A stretch of DNA of 64,000 bases from the NCBI GenBank assembly GCA_003457135.1, contig DMSQ01000013.1:207733-271732 (forward strand), written 5' to 3'. Below, piece by piece: positions 43,983 through 53,097 of the stretch. The notes below the pieces were generated by a model. The model was not told the origin of the DNA and searched no databases. It saw nothing but the letters and a program-made list of their open reading frames with translations. The stretch comes from Prolixibacteraceae bacterium (lineage in GTDB: Bacteria; Bacteroidota; Bacteroidia; Bacteroidales; Prolixibacteraceae). Made by a program: the position numbers and the translations under genes. Position 1 is the first letter of the stretch, and each line of letters opens with the position of its first letter.

Positions 43983-45020
43983 TTACACCCTGATATCCAT
44001 TCGCGCAAAGGGAACTGCATCCATGCCGGTAAATTCACCTTTCAGGTATTTGAAATGTCCGGTAATGGCTATCATGGCAGCATTGTCGGTGGTAAAAGCG
44101 AATTTTGGAATGTTCATTTTCCAATGATGTTTGGCTGCCGTTTGCAGTAGTGTATGGCGCAATCCTGAATTGGCAGAAACGCCTCCGGCGACTGTAATTT
44201 CTTTGATACCGGTTTCTTTGGCAGCTTTTATCAGTTTGTCGAGCAAAATATCAATGATTGTTTTTTGGAGTGAAGCACACAGATCAGCCTTGCGCTCTTC
44301 AATAAAATTTTCATTCTCTTTTAACCGGTCGCGAAGAAAATACAGGAACCCGGTTTTCAGTCCGCTGAAACTATAATCGAAATTGGGTATCCGTGGTTTT
44401 GAGAATGGAAAGGCATCCGGATTTCCTTCTTTGGCCAGTTTATCTACAAACGGACCTCCCGGGTATGGAAGTCCCATCACTTTGGCGCATTTATCGAAAG
44501 CTTCTCCTGCCGCATCATCAATGGTCTGGCCGATAACTTCCATCTCAAGGTAATCTTTCACCAGAATGATCTGTGAATTTCCACCTGAAACCAGGAGACA
44601 CAGAAAAGGAAATTTAGGCGGATCGTATGGAATATCATATTCCTGAATAAAATGGGCAAGAACATGTGCCTGAAGATGGTTCACTTCGATTATTGGCACA
44701 CCGGTAGCCAGCGAAAAACCTTTGGCAAACGAAGTTCCTACGAGTAATGAACCCAATAAGCCAGGCCCACGGGTAAAAGCAATGGCCGTGATGTCTTCAG
44801 TCTGAACTCCGGCTTGTTTGATGGCCTGATCAACCACTGGGACGATGTTTTGCTGATGAGCGCGGCTGGCCAGTTCAGGAACCACGCCACCATAAGCTTC
44901 ATGAATTTTTTGACCGGCAATGATATTAGATAGCAGAAAGCCGTTTTTAATAACCGAAGCCGAAGTATCGTCGCAAGAAGATTCAATGCCTAAAATCAGG
45001 ATGTCTTTTTCTTTACCCAT
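43983..45020 (-). CDS. tsaD: tRNA N6-adenosine threonylcarbamoyltransferase TsaD
   Basis: This protein has 345 residues from the ATG at 45020 (MGKEKDILILGIESSCDDTSAS); an in-frame TTG 9 nt earlier is less likely. The metal-binding histidines lie in NHLQAHVLAH. The ASKHA-fold motifs FPFLCLLVSGGNSQ, IDDAAGEAFDK and VAGGVSANSGLR are all present. TsaD transfers the threonylcarbamoyl group to A37 of tRNAs that read ANN codons, together with TsaB and TsaE, which are not in the window. It diverges from tamB with only about 75 nt between. Confidence 0.96.
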   Translation of the reverse strand: MGKEKDILILGIESSCDDTSASVIKNGFLLSNIIAGQKIHEAYGGVVPELASRAHQQNIVPVVDQAIKQAGVQTEDITAIAFTRGPGLLGSLLVGTSFAKGFSLATGVPIIEVNHLQAHVLAHFIQEYDIPYDPPKFPFLCLLVSGGNSQIILVKDYLEMEVIGQTIDDAAGEAFDKCAKVMGLPYPGGPFVDKLAKEGNPDAFPFSKPRIPNFDYSFSGLKTGFLYFLRDRLKENENFIEERKADLCASLQKTIIDILLDKLIKAAKETGIKEITVAGGVSANSGLRHTLLQTAAKHHWKMNIPKFAFTTDNAAMIAITGHFKYLKGEFTGMDAVPFARMDIRV

Positions 45021-45094
45021 TCGTATCAATAAAAAGCCTGTTCGTTCGTTAATTCTGATAACAGGCTGGTTTATATCCGTGTATTTGTATTAAT

Positions 45095-48000
45095 TTGCCT
45101 TTAAATTGGAGCGATAAAAATATCAAAAAAATACTCAAAATAGGATTACCGATTCTAGGCACGATCTTTATCCTGCTCATCGCTTCCTACCTCATTCTTC
45201 AGAGTTCGGTGGTGCAGACTTATTTAACCAAAAAACTGGCAGAGTATCTGTCAGATAAGTACCACACAACTATTACTGTAAAAGGAGTTTCCATTGCTTT
45301 TTTTAATAAAGTGGTTCTCGAAGAAGTTCTGATTAAAGATCAGAAACAAGATTCGCTTTTGTTTGTCGGTAAACTGGAGGCAAGTATAGATTCGTTCAGT
45401 ATCAAAAACCGGTATTTTACAGTTGATCAGCTTAAATTGAATCAGTCGTTTCTTAAAATCAACTCCGATTCGGCGGGAACACCAAATTATAAGTTTCTTT
45501 TAGATCAGCTTATTACAAGGGATACTACAAGGACCGATAGTCTCCAGTTTGATTTTATTTTAAATAAGTTCGACTTAAACGATGCGAAATTTACTTATGC
45601 CTACCACGATAGTATAGGGAACCACCAGGTTTCTCTCAACGACATTTCTTTTGGAATGACAGAGCTGGCTATTGGTGATCAGAAGATGGCTTTCCAGATC
45701 AGTGGCATTCAGATGAACAATCAGAAAGACTTCAGATTGGAAGATTTTTCAGCAAAACTAATTGTTACGCCCGATTCCGTTTTTTTGAATAAACTTCATA
45801 TACAAACCTCAAATTCTGAAATTACTGAAGCCAACATCAGGATTGATAAAAGCAAAATAGGAAAGGAGCTCGATTTTAAGAAGTTAAAGGTTGATCTTGA
45901 CCTGAAAAAATCGATTGTGAGTTTGAAAGATGTTGCACAATTGGTGCCGTCACTTCAGGGAATGGATGAAAATGTAGAGGTAAGCGGACAGATTTCGGGT
46001 AAGCTGGCCGATTTAAAAGGTAAAAATATTGAACTCAGTATAGGTCAAAATACCCGTTTGTCAGTAGATTTTTATCTGAATGGTTTACCTGAAATAGCCA
46101 AAACATACATGCATATTGACCTGAAAAAATCAGTTACCGACCTAAATGATATTAAAAGGATTAAATTTCCAGATCATTTTCCCCTTCAGGTACTGGATAT
46201 TCCGGAATATTTGTTTCAGGCCGGGACCATTGAATACAAAGGAAATTTTACGGGTTTTTTGAGTGACTTTGTATCTTATGGCACTTTCCGGTCGAAATGG
46301 GGAGTGTTAACAACCGACTTATCGTTTGTGCCTTTGCAAGGTGAAAAACTGAAAATTAACGGACGCCTGAAAACAGTGAATTTTCAATTGGGAAAGCTGG
46401 TGCAGTCTGAATTACTTGACCGAATTACCTTTAATGGCGATATTAAGGGAGTGCTGAATCCTCAGACCAACGACTTTATGGCTTCGGTATCGGGACGGAT
46501 TGATAGTGTAATGGTTAATCAATATCAATACCAAAACATTGAGTTAAGCGGGGACATTCTCAATAAACGGTTTGACGGCAGTTTAATTGTAGATGATCCA
46601 AACCTGAGTTTCAGGTTTGATGGTAAATTCGATTTAAATGTTCCGGTTCCCGTATTTAATTTTAATATGCAGGTTGAAAAGGCCGATCTGAAAGCATTAA
46701 AGCTGGTTGACAAATTTAAGGAATCAGAAATTTCGTTTGCCCTGAATGCCAATTTTACTGGCAGCAATATTGATAATCTGGATGGATTGATCCACTTTGC
46801 TAAAGTTAGTTACCAAAACGAAAACGGACTTTTATCGCTTGATAATTTCGATTTAAAAACTTTCTTTGAAAATGAACCTGTTTTGCAGGTACGTTCTGAT
46901 TTTCTGGATGCCGATATTCGCGGGCAGTATGAATTGCATAACATGCATCATTCGGTAAAAAAAATCATTGCCAGTTATTTGCCTTCAGCCGGCCTTAGAA
47001 TTCCGGTTCAGAAGACCAGTAATAATTTCGATTTCAGTTTCATATTAAAGGATATTAACCGTTTTACACAGGTGTTAATTCCTGATTTAATAATGAACCC
47101 GGCAAAAATTGAAGGACGCATCAATTCAGAAAAAAATTCATTGGTTATCAATGGAATTTTTCCTCTGTTGCAATATAAAGCGACTGTTTTTAAAAAATTA
47201 ACGATAAATGTTGACGGAAACTCAAAACTGGATGTCAAAAACAAAGTGGATGAAATCTCGGTAGGAGCGAACCTCAAAGTCTATAATTTAGCGTTGATTT
47301 CGGAAGCTTCGGGCGACGTACTGGATTCGAAACTTTCATGGAATAACTATGGCGATGTTTCGTACAGCGGATTAATTAACACCAGCGCCAGGTTTTTCAG
47401 GCAGGAGAAAAGTCCACATATTGAAATATCCGTAAAACCTACCCGGTTATTTTTGGCCGATAGCTTATGGCAGATTAATTCTGCGCATATAACCGTTGAC
47501 TCGACCCGGATTAGGTTCAATAAACTTGCTTTAACAAGTCAAAGCCAGTCGGTAATTTTTGACGGATTGGTTGATAAAGACGTGGATAATAAGCTGAACA
47601 TTGTTTTCAAACAGATTGATCTGAATTCGCTCAATACTTTTTTGGCCGGAAATTTAAAACTGAAGGGTGAATTAAACGGTAGTCTTTCATTGTTTGATGT
47701 TTACAGGCGAACTTTATTTCTTTCCGATTTGAATATTACCAGTTTAAGCCTGTTAGGTCAACCACTGGGCGATGCAACTATATTAAGCCGGTGGGACAGC
47801 GAAGCGAATGAAATAAATGCCGAATTGGTTGTTGAATCCGATCAGGAAAGAGCCCTTCATGCATTTGGTATTTTTAATCCGGGTCGTGACAGCCTTTCCG
47901 TCTATGCAAATTTTGATCACTTTTCAATATTGATCCTGCAGCCATTGATGGGAAGTAGCTTTACCGGTTTTCACGGCGATGCAACCGGAAAGGTTCATCT

Positions 48001-49534
48001 ATTCGGATCGCCGGGATACATTCAGCACGATGGGGCATTATTTGTTGCCAATGCCGGGCTGATGCTTTCCGAATTACGTGTCAATTATAACATAAACGAT
48101 TCGGTCCGATTTGCAGGCGATAAAATTATCTTCCCGGATATTGGAATTCAGGATGATTTTGGGAATACAGGAGTATTTTCCGGTTCAATCAGGCATCGGT
48201 CTTTTTCGAAGATGGTTTATGACATGACCATTAAATCTGACCGGATTATGGCTATCAATACGACCCCTTCAGACAACGAACAATTCTACGGAAAAACATT
48301 TGGCAGCGGTGTGGTGCATATTACCGGCAAAGGCGCTACCGTTCTTATTGATGGAATTGTACGTACTGAAAAAGGTACTGAAATGAATATTTCACTTGAA
48401 TATGAGGGAGATGCCCAGGAGTATGATTTTTTGAGCTTCATTTCAAGAAGCTATCAACCTAAATTTGAAATTGTAAAAACCCCGGTTTATGAGTCGAACG
48501 TTCAAATGAAATTTGACATTGAAATAACTCCGGAAGCGAAAGCTCAATTGATTTACAATTCAAAGATTGGCGATATTATCCGCTCACAGGGATCAGGAAA
48601 CCTTCAACTTGCTATTGATAAGGATTACAATATTTCGATTTTTGGTGAATACACTGTTTCGCAGGGTGATTATTTATTTACCCTTCAGAATGTGATCAAT
48701 AAAAAGTTTGAAATCCAACAGGGCGGTACAATTGAATGGAATGGCAATCCGTATGATGCAACCCTTAACCTTAATGCCATTTACCGTTTGAAAGCCTCAC
48801 TCAACGAACTGTTTTTCAATACCACCGAAAATGCAGACTACAATCAGCGGGTACCTGTTTTATGCAAAATAAACCTGACCAATAGTTTGAATAATCCGGA
48901 TATCAGGTTCGATATTGAACTGCCAACCACCGAAGATCACATTCGTGATGTTGTCAGGCAATATATCAGTACGGAAGAAGATATGAACAAACAGATTTTG
49001 TCGCTTTTGGTGTTGGGCAAATTTTATACTCCTGAATACCTCCGCGGAACCGGCACATATACAGGGAAAAATACTAGTTTGGCTGGCTCAACCGCCTCAA
49101 CAGCCAGCGAGCTATTTTCGAACCAATTCAGTAACTGGTTATCTCAAATCAGTAACGATTTCGACATCGGCTTTAATTACCGTCCGGGCAATGAAATAAC
49201 CAACAATGAAATAGAGTTTGCCCTTAGTACGCAAATGTTTAACGATCGGGTGAGCATTAACGGAAATATTGGCAACAATTCAGCCCAGCGGACTACTGCC
49301 AATAATAACAGCCTTGTGGGCGATGCTGATGTTAAAGTGAAACTGACCAATAATGGGAAACTACAGTTAAAGGCCTATAACCATTCGAATAATAATCTTA
49401 TTTACGAAACTTCTCCATACACACAAGGAGTCGGGATTTCCTACCGTGAGGATTTCAATGATTTTAATGAACTTTGGCAAAAAATGATTAAAATCTTCAA
49501 GCCACGAAAAAACCAGGATAAACGAAAGAATTAA
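45095..49534 (+). CDS. tamB: TamB-like translocation and assembly module protein
   Basis: This protein has 1479 residues. One N-terminal membrane anchor (about 13-33, GLPILGTIFILLIASYLIL) is followed by a very long region of repeating beta strands, and the C-terminal DUF490/TamB domain (about 1000-1440; GDYLFTLQNVINKKFEIQQGGTIEWNG, NLNAIYRLKASL). It spans the periplasm and helps lipids or outer-membrane proteins reach the outer membrane. No ATG exists near the start; TTG at 45095 is the best candidate, since the frame closes upstream at 45059. A -7-like TTAATTTG overlaps this codon, so the true start or promoter is uncertain. Confidence 0.88.
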   Translation: MPLNWSDKNIKKILKIGLPILGTIFILLIASYLILQSSVVQTYLTKKLAEYLSDKYHTTITVKGVSIAFFNKVVLEEVLIKDQKQDSLLFVGKLEASIDSFSIKNRYFTVDQLKLNQSFLKINSDSAGTPNYKFLLDQLITRDTTRTDSLQFDFILNKFDLNDAKFTYAYHDSIGNHQVSLNDISFGMTELAIGDQKMAFQISGIQMNNQKDFRLEDFSAKLIVTPDSVFLNKLHIQTSNSEITEANIRIDKSKIGKELDFKKLKVDLDLKKSIVSLKDVAQLVPSLQGMDENVEVSGQISGKLADLKGKNIELSIGQNTRLSVDFYLNGLPEIAKTYMHIDLKKSVTDLNDIKRIKFPDHFPLQVLDIPEYLFQAGTIEYKGNFTGFLSDFVSYGTFRSKWGVLTTDLSFVPLQGEKLKINGRLKTVNFQLGKLVQSELLDRITFNGDIKGVLNPQTNDFMASVSGRIDSVMVNQYQYQNIELSGDILNKRFDGSLIVDDPNLSFRFDGKFDLNVPVPVFNFNMQVEKADLKALKLVDKFKESEISFALNANFTGSNIDNLDGLIHFAKVSYQNENGLLSLDNFDLKTFFENEPVLQVRSDFLDADIRGQYELHNMHHSVKKIIASYLPSAGLRIPVQKTSNNFDFSFILKDINRFTQVLIPDLIMNPAKIEGRINSEKNSLVINGIFPLLQYKATVFKKLTINVDGNSKLDVKNKVDEISVGANLKVYNLALISEASGDVLDSKLSWNNYGDVSYSGLINTSARFFRQEKSPHIEISVKPTRLFLADSLWQINSAHITVDSTRIRFNKLALTSQSQSVIFDGLVDKDVDNKLNIVFKQIDLNSLNTFLAGNLKLKGELNGSLSLFDVYRRTLFLSDLNITSLSLLGQPLGDATILSRWDSEANEINAELVVESDQERALHAFGIFNPGRDSLSVYANFDHFSILILQPLMGSSFTGFHGDATGKVHLFGSPGYIQHDGALFVANAGLMLSELRVNYNINDSVRFAGDKIIFPDIGIQDDFGNTGVFSGSIRHRSFSKMVYDMTIKSDRIMAINTTPSDNEQFYGKTFGSGVVHITGKGATVLIDGIVRTEKGTEMNISLEYEGDAQEYDFLSFISRSYQPKFEIVKTPVYESNVQMKFDIEITPEAKAQLIYNSKIGDIIRSQGSGNLQLAIDKDYNISIFGEYTVSQGDYLFTLQNVINKKFEIQQGGTIEWNGNPYDATLNLNAIYRLKASLNELFFNTTENADYNQRVPVLCKINLTNSLNNPDIRFDIELPTTEDHIRDVVRQYISTEEDMNKQILSLLVLGKFYTPEYLRGTGTYTGKNTSLAGSTASTASELFSNQFSNWLSQISNDFDIGFNYRPGNEITNNEIEFALSTQMFNDRVSINGNIGNNSAQRTTANNNSLVGDADVKVKLTNNGKLQLKAYNHSNNNLIYETSPYTQGVGISYREDFNDFNELWQKMIKIFKPRKNQDKRKN

Positions 49535-49617
49535 AATCCGGCTATTGTTGTGTAACTTATTTGTTATCCTGAAGATAGAGTGGTTTTTGAGAATTTACAT
49601 TTTTCTTAAATAAATTG

Positions 49618-49625
49618 TATTTTTG
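49618..49625 (+). promoter_or_regulatory. -7 box of the exbB-tonB operon
   Basis: TATTTTTG matches TAnnTTTG and is followed by GCAAGG. The predicted leader is about 55 nt. Confidence 0.4.
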
Positions 49626-49688
49626 CAAGGCATACTATTTGTGCCGGAACACTCGTTTTTAATGAGGCCGGCTTAAAACAACCTGCTT

Positions 49689-50396
49689 ATGCTGAATTTT
49701 TTATTATTACAGACAAGTCAGAATATAGCGGAGGGTTCTGTTTCCGTGGGTGATGCCATCAAACCTGAGGGGTTGACCAATGTTTTATATCATTTGTTTC
49801 TCAATGGTGGTCCGGGAATGATTCCGGTTGTTTTTTTATCGGTTGTTGCTCTTTTGATCTTTCTGGAACGCATAATTGTTATCAGTCATGCAAGAAAGCT
49901 TGATCCATTACTTTTAACCCGTTTGCGGGAATATATTTTGGCTGGGCATATTGAATCGGCGTTTAACTTATGCCACAGTGAAAATACGCCTTGTTCGCGA
50001 ATGATAGAGAAAGGAATTTCGAACTTAGGGCGTTCCATAGAAGAGGTGAGCGCGATTATCAAAAATGCCGGCAATATGGAGATTTCAAAGTTGGAAAAAG
50101 GACTACCAGTTTTGGCAAGTGTCGTTGGGGGAGCGCCCATGCTGGGAATCCTCGCAACAGTTTTAGCTTTGATACAGGCATTTTATGAAATGGCAAATTC
50201 CGAAAAAATGATAGATATGCCCCTACTGGCTACTTTTGTTTATCAGGCATTGGTTACAACGGTTGCTGGTTTAATTGTTGGCATTGTCGCATATTTTGCC
50301 TATAATATCTTGGTTGCCAGTGTTGAAAGAGTCATATTTCATTTGGAAGCAGCAACTTGTGATTTTTTGGAAATATTGAATGAACCGGCACATTGA
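49689..50396 (+). CDS. exbB: MotA/TolQ/ExbB proton channel family protein
   Basis: This 235-residue protein has three membrane segments (about 37-58, 140-165 and 180-205). The conserved block of the family is ASVVGGAPMLGILATVLALIQAF followed by ATFVYQALVTTVAGLIVGIVAYFAYN. ExbB forms the pentameric channel that drives TonB with the proton gradient. An ExbD partner is normally encoded next; here the next gene is TonB-like and starts 21 nt after the stop. Confidence 0.9.
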   Translation: MLNFLLLQTSQNIAEGSVSVGDAIKPEGLTNVLYHLFLNGGPGMIPVVFLSVVALLIFLERIIVISHARKLDPLLLTRLREYILAGHIESAFNLCHSENTPCSRMIEKGISNLGRSIEEVSAIIKNAGNMEISKLEKGLPVLASVVGGAPMLGILATVLALIQAFYEMANSEKMIDMPLLATFVYQALVTTVAGLIVGIVAYFAYNILVASVERVIFHLEAATCDFLEILNEPAH

Positions 50397-50417
50397 TTTT
50401 GAAACTGTACTTGAAGA

Positions 50418-51332
50418 ATGAAATACATAACGGAACATAAAACAGGTTTTATCGGAACGCTCGTTACACATGGGTTGATTTTGATCATGTTGCTATATTT
50501 TGGAATAATGGCTTCTCCTCCTATACCTGTTGACGAAGGGATTCTGGTAAATTTTGGGGATTCTGAAACTGGGTTTGGCATGGAAGAACCTGCGCCTGGC
50601 GACCGTCAGCCAACTTTAAAACCTGTCGAATCAGCTTCTGCAAAGCAGGTGGTCCAACCACCTTCAAAAAAAGTTGTCGCCCCTGCAGATGATGACGATA
50701 TACTGACGCAGGATGATGAGGAAACAGTAGCAATTAAAACTCCGGTAAAAAAGAAGAACATCGAAAAGGTTATTGATCCTGAAAAACAAAGGCTGGATGA
50801 AGCCGAAAGACAAAAACAAAATGAATTGATCAGGCAAAAAAGGGAACAGGACCAACTACTGGCCCAGGCTGCTGCTGAACAACGTAAAATCGGCGAAATA
50901 AACAGTCGGGCAAAAAATGTTTTTGGAGGCGGGGGAAAAGGAAGTCCTGATTCGAAAAGCACCAGTCAGGGAATCACTTATGGACCCGGAAATCAGGGAA
51001 CTCCGGAGGGTGTTGCCAATGCAGAGAAGTATGGCCCTGGAGGAGGAACCGGCGATAGCGGCGTTTCATTCAGTCTCGATGGCCGGACGGCACAGTCGCT
51101 TCCCAAACCCGAATTTATTGGCAATGAAGATGGAAAGGTTGTTGTTATGGTAACTGTAGATAAATCGGGTAGGGTTACAAAGGCTGATCCTGGCGTAAAA
51201 GGTTCAAATACTGCCAATCCTGAATTATTGGCCGCTGCCAAAAAAGCAGCCCTTGAGGCCAGGTTCAATGTTGATGGAACAGCGCCCTCTTTCCAGAAAG
51301 GAACAATTACTTACCGTTTTGTCCTGAATTAA
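50418..51332 (+). CDS. TonB/TolA-like energy transducer
   Basis: The protein has 304 residues. A short cytoplasmic start and one membrane anchor (about 9-31, KTGFIGTLVTHGLILIMLLY) are followed by a charged, partly coiled middle (DEAERQKQNELIRQKREQDQ, about 120-160), a Gly/Ser-rich linker and a TonB-type C-terminal domain (VVVMVTVDKSGRVTKADPG to the end). It would link the inner-membrane channel to outer-membrane receptors. The gene is in an operon with exbB. Confidence 0.82.
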   Translation: MKYITEHKTGFIGTLVTHGLILIMLLYFGIMASPPIPVDEGILVNFGDSETGFGMEEPAPGDRQPTLKPVESASAKQVVQPPSKKVVAPADDDDILTQDDEETVAIKTPVKKKNIEKVIDPEKQRLDEAERQKQNELIRQKREQDQLLAQAAAEQRKIGEINSRAKNVFGGGGKGSPDSKSTSQGITYGPGNQGTPEGVANAEKYGPGGGTGDSGVSFSLDGRTAQSLPKPEFIGNEDGKVVVMVTVDKSGRVTKADPGVKGSNTANPELLAAAKKAALEARFNVDGTAPSFQKGTITYRFVLN

Positions 51333-51364
51333 GCTCCGGAAGTTCCAATCTACACTTTTCACTT

Positions 51365-51452
51365 TGACTCACCCCGAGGTCGCTGCGCTCCCTCCGCCCC
51401 ATTTACGCGTAGAGAGGGGAAAAGCCACGCATGCGGGGCTGGGGGTGAGTCA
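51365..51452. repeat. 88-bp element with 11-bp terminal inverted repeats
   Basis: TGACTCACCCC (51365-51375) and GGGGTGAGTCA (51442-51452) are perfect reverse complements. The inside is GC-rich compared with the surroundings and contains further small palindromes (ACGCGT, GCATGC). It lies after the TonB-like gene in a 271-nt gap. It has the form of a REP or a miniature transposable element. Confidence 0.7.
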
Positions 51453-51526
51453 GGGAAATGAGAGAAATGAAATTCATTTTAACTTTGAGTTTTTTAGTAA
51501 CCCCTAATCTAAACCCCTTACCTTGG

Positions 51527-51562
51527 CAAAAAAAAATGGGCATCTGGTTTTACCATCTGCCC
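51527..51562 (-). terminator. Terminator of the Gfo/Idh/MocA gene
   Basis: On the minus strand GGGCA (51562-51558) pairs with TGCCC (51542-51538), supported by inner GGT/ACC pairs, and nine T follow. It lies 42 nt after the stop of the 51604-52929 gene. Confidence 0.7.
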
Positions 51563-51603
51563 GTTTCATTTCATCTTATCTTTTGTTGCTGGCGGAAAAA
51601 AAA

Positions 51604-52929
51604 TTACAATAAACTCCAGCCCGAGCGGTATTCGTAATGCATCAGTTTGGTTGCAGCTCCATCGGTATCATCTACAAAAGTTTCGGTAGCCGGATCCCAT
51701 TTGATCGTACGTTTCAGTTCGCAGGCAATGTTCCCAAGCGTACAAACCGTACAACTGCTATGACCGATTTCAACCGGAACAACCGGGTCTTTGCGATCGC
51801 GGACAGCTTCAATGAAATTGAGCTGATGAGGAATTTTAGTTTCGTATGGGCCGGTGTCGTTTGAAGCTTGTGCCGGTGGCAGAAATTTGTCGTCAGATGC
51901 TTTGTAATAACCGCGTGAAACTTCAATCCAACCATCTTTTCCAATGAACTTAACTCCTTTGGTTTTGACTTCATCAAACGGTTCCGAAGTCATAACGGTT
52001 CCGCTGGCATATTTATACAAAATGAATTCAGTACCATCGCCGATTGGCGAAATTTCAACCGGACCGTTTTTGTCCATTCCAAGTCCCCACTGCGCAACAT
52101 CGAACATGTGGGCGCCCCAGTCGGTAGTGAATCCACCGCCCATTTCTTTGTACCAACGCCATCCGCCCCAGAATTGTTCGTTTTGTTCAGGTTCGATGGT
52201 AATAGGTGGGTTTAACTGACTGTTGTAATGGATCGGCATCGGCAAACTTCCTAACCAAAGGTCCCAGTTTAAATCGGCTGGCAAAGTTTCTTCCGGAAGA
52301 TCATAAGGTTTTGGAGGGGACCCAACGTAAGCATGAACTTTTTCGATTTGCCCGAGAGCGCCGGTTTGAACTAAGTTAACTGCGTGCTGGAAATTTGGAT
52401 CCGAACGCTGCTGGCTTCCAACAGCCAGAATCCGGTTAGTCTCGCGCACAGTTTTGCGTAATTCCTGACCTTCTTTAATCGTGAAAGTCATCGGTTTTTC
52501 CAAATAAACATCCTTGCCTGCTTTACATGCTGCAATGGCAATCATGGCATGTGAATGGTCAGGAACGGCAATAACTACCGCATTGATATCAGTACGTGCC
52601 AATAAATCCTGATATTTTTCGTAGGTCTGAATTTCAACCTGCAAGCCGGCTTTTTCATAGAAAGCTTTGGCCTTTTTCTCGAACCGCTGACGTTTAATAC
52701 CGTAAACATCGCAACCTGCAATTACTTTTACTCCGGGTATCTGCAAAAATCCGTTCATTAAGAACATCGCCTGCTGACCCAATCCGATAATTCCAATTTT
52801 CAGATCAGTATCAACCACTTTTTGTTTACAGGCCGCTAATGATGAGAACATTGCTACACCAGCTACTCCAATAGCTGCAGTTCCAAGAAACTGACGTCTC
52901 GAAACTCCTTTTTTAAATTGATTTTCCAT
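51604..52929 (-). CDS. Gfo/Idh/MocA family oxidoreductase with Tat signal
   Basis: The ATG at 52929 is chosen because it begins MENQFKKGVSRRQFLG, a twin-arginine signal, giving 441 residues. An earlier in-frame start adds 32 residues that would bury the signal. After a possible lipobox (LAAC) comes the Rossmann domain (IGIIGLGQQAMFL), the family motif DHSHAMIAIAACKAGKDVYLEKP with the catalytic-type lysine of EKP, and the beta-sheet substrate domain (GGGFTTDWGAHMFDVAQWGLG). It would oxidise or reduce a sugar or keto-sugar outside the cytoplasm with a bound NAD(P). It is a paralogue of the broken gene at 12938-14297. It stands alone and has its own terminator. Confidence 0.88.
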   Translation of the reverse strand: MENQFKKGVSRRQFLGTAAIGVAGVAMFSSLAACKQKVVDTDLKIGIIGLGQQAMFLMNGFLQIPGVKVIAGCDVYGIKRQRFEKKAKAFYEKAGLQVEIQTYEKYQDLLARTDINAVVIAVPDHSHAMIAIAACKAGKDVYLEKPMTFTIKEGQELRKTVRETNRILAVGSQQRSDPNFQHAVNLVQTGALGQIEKVHAYVGSPPKPYDLPEETLPADLNWDLWLGSLPMPIHYNSQLNPPITIEPEQNEQFWGGWRWYKEMGGGFTTDWGAHMFDVAQWGLGMDKNGPVEISPIGDGTEFILYKYASGTVMTSEPFDEVKTKGVKFIGKDGWIEVSRGYYKASDDKFLPPAQASNDTGPYETKIPHQLNFIEAVRDRKDPVVPVEIGHSSCTVCTLGNIACELKRTIKWDPATETFVDDTDGAATKLMHYEYRSGWSLL

Positions 52930-53097
52930 GTGATTAATTTGTGTGTTAGTTTCAATTTTTCGGGATTTATGCGGGTAAAAATACCTTTTTGTAAGTTGTA
53001 CACAAAATAAAAAGTCGCAATGCAATTAAAATTTCATGTTTTTCCTGAATTTAATATCAGATACGAACATTTTTTTTGATTTTTGTCAGATATTGAA

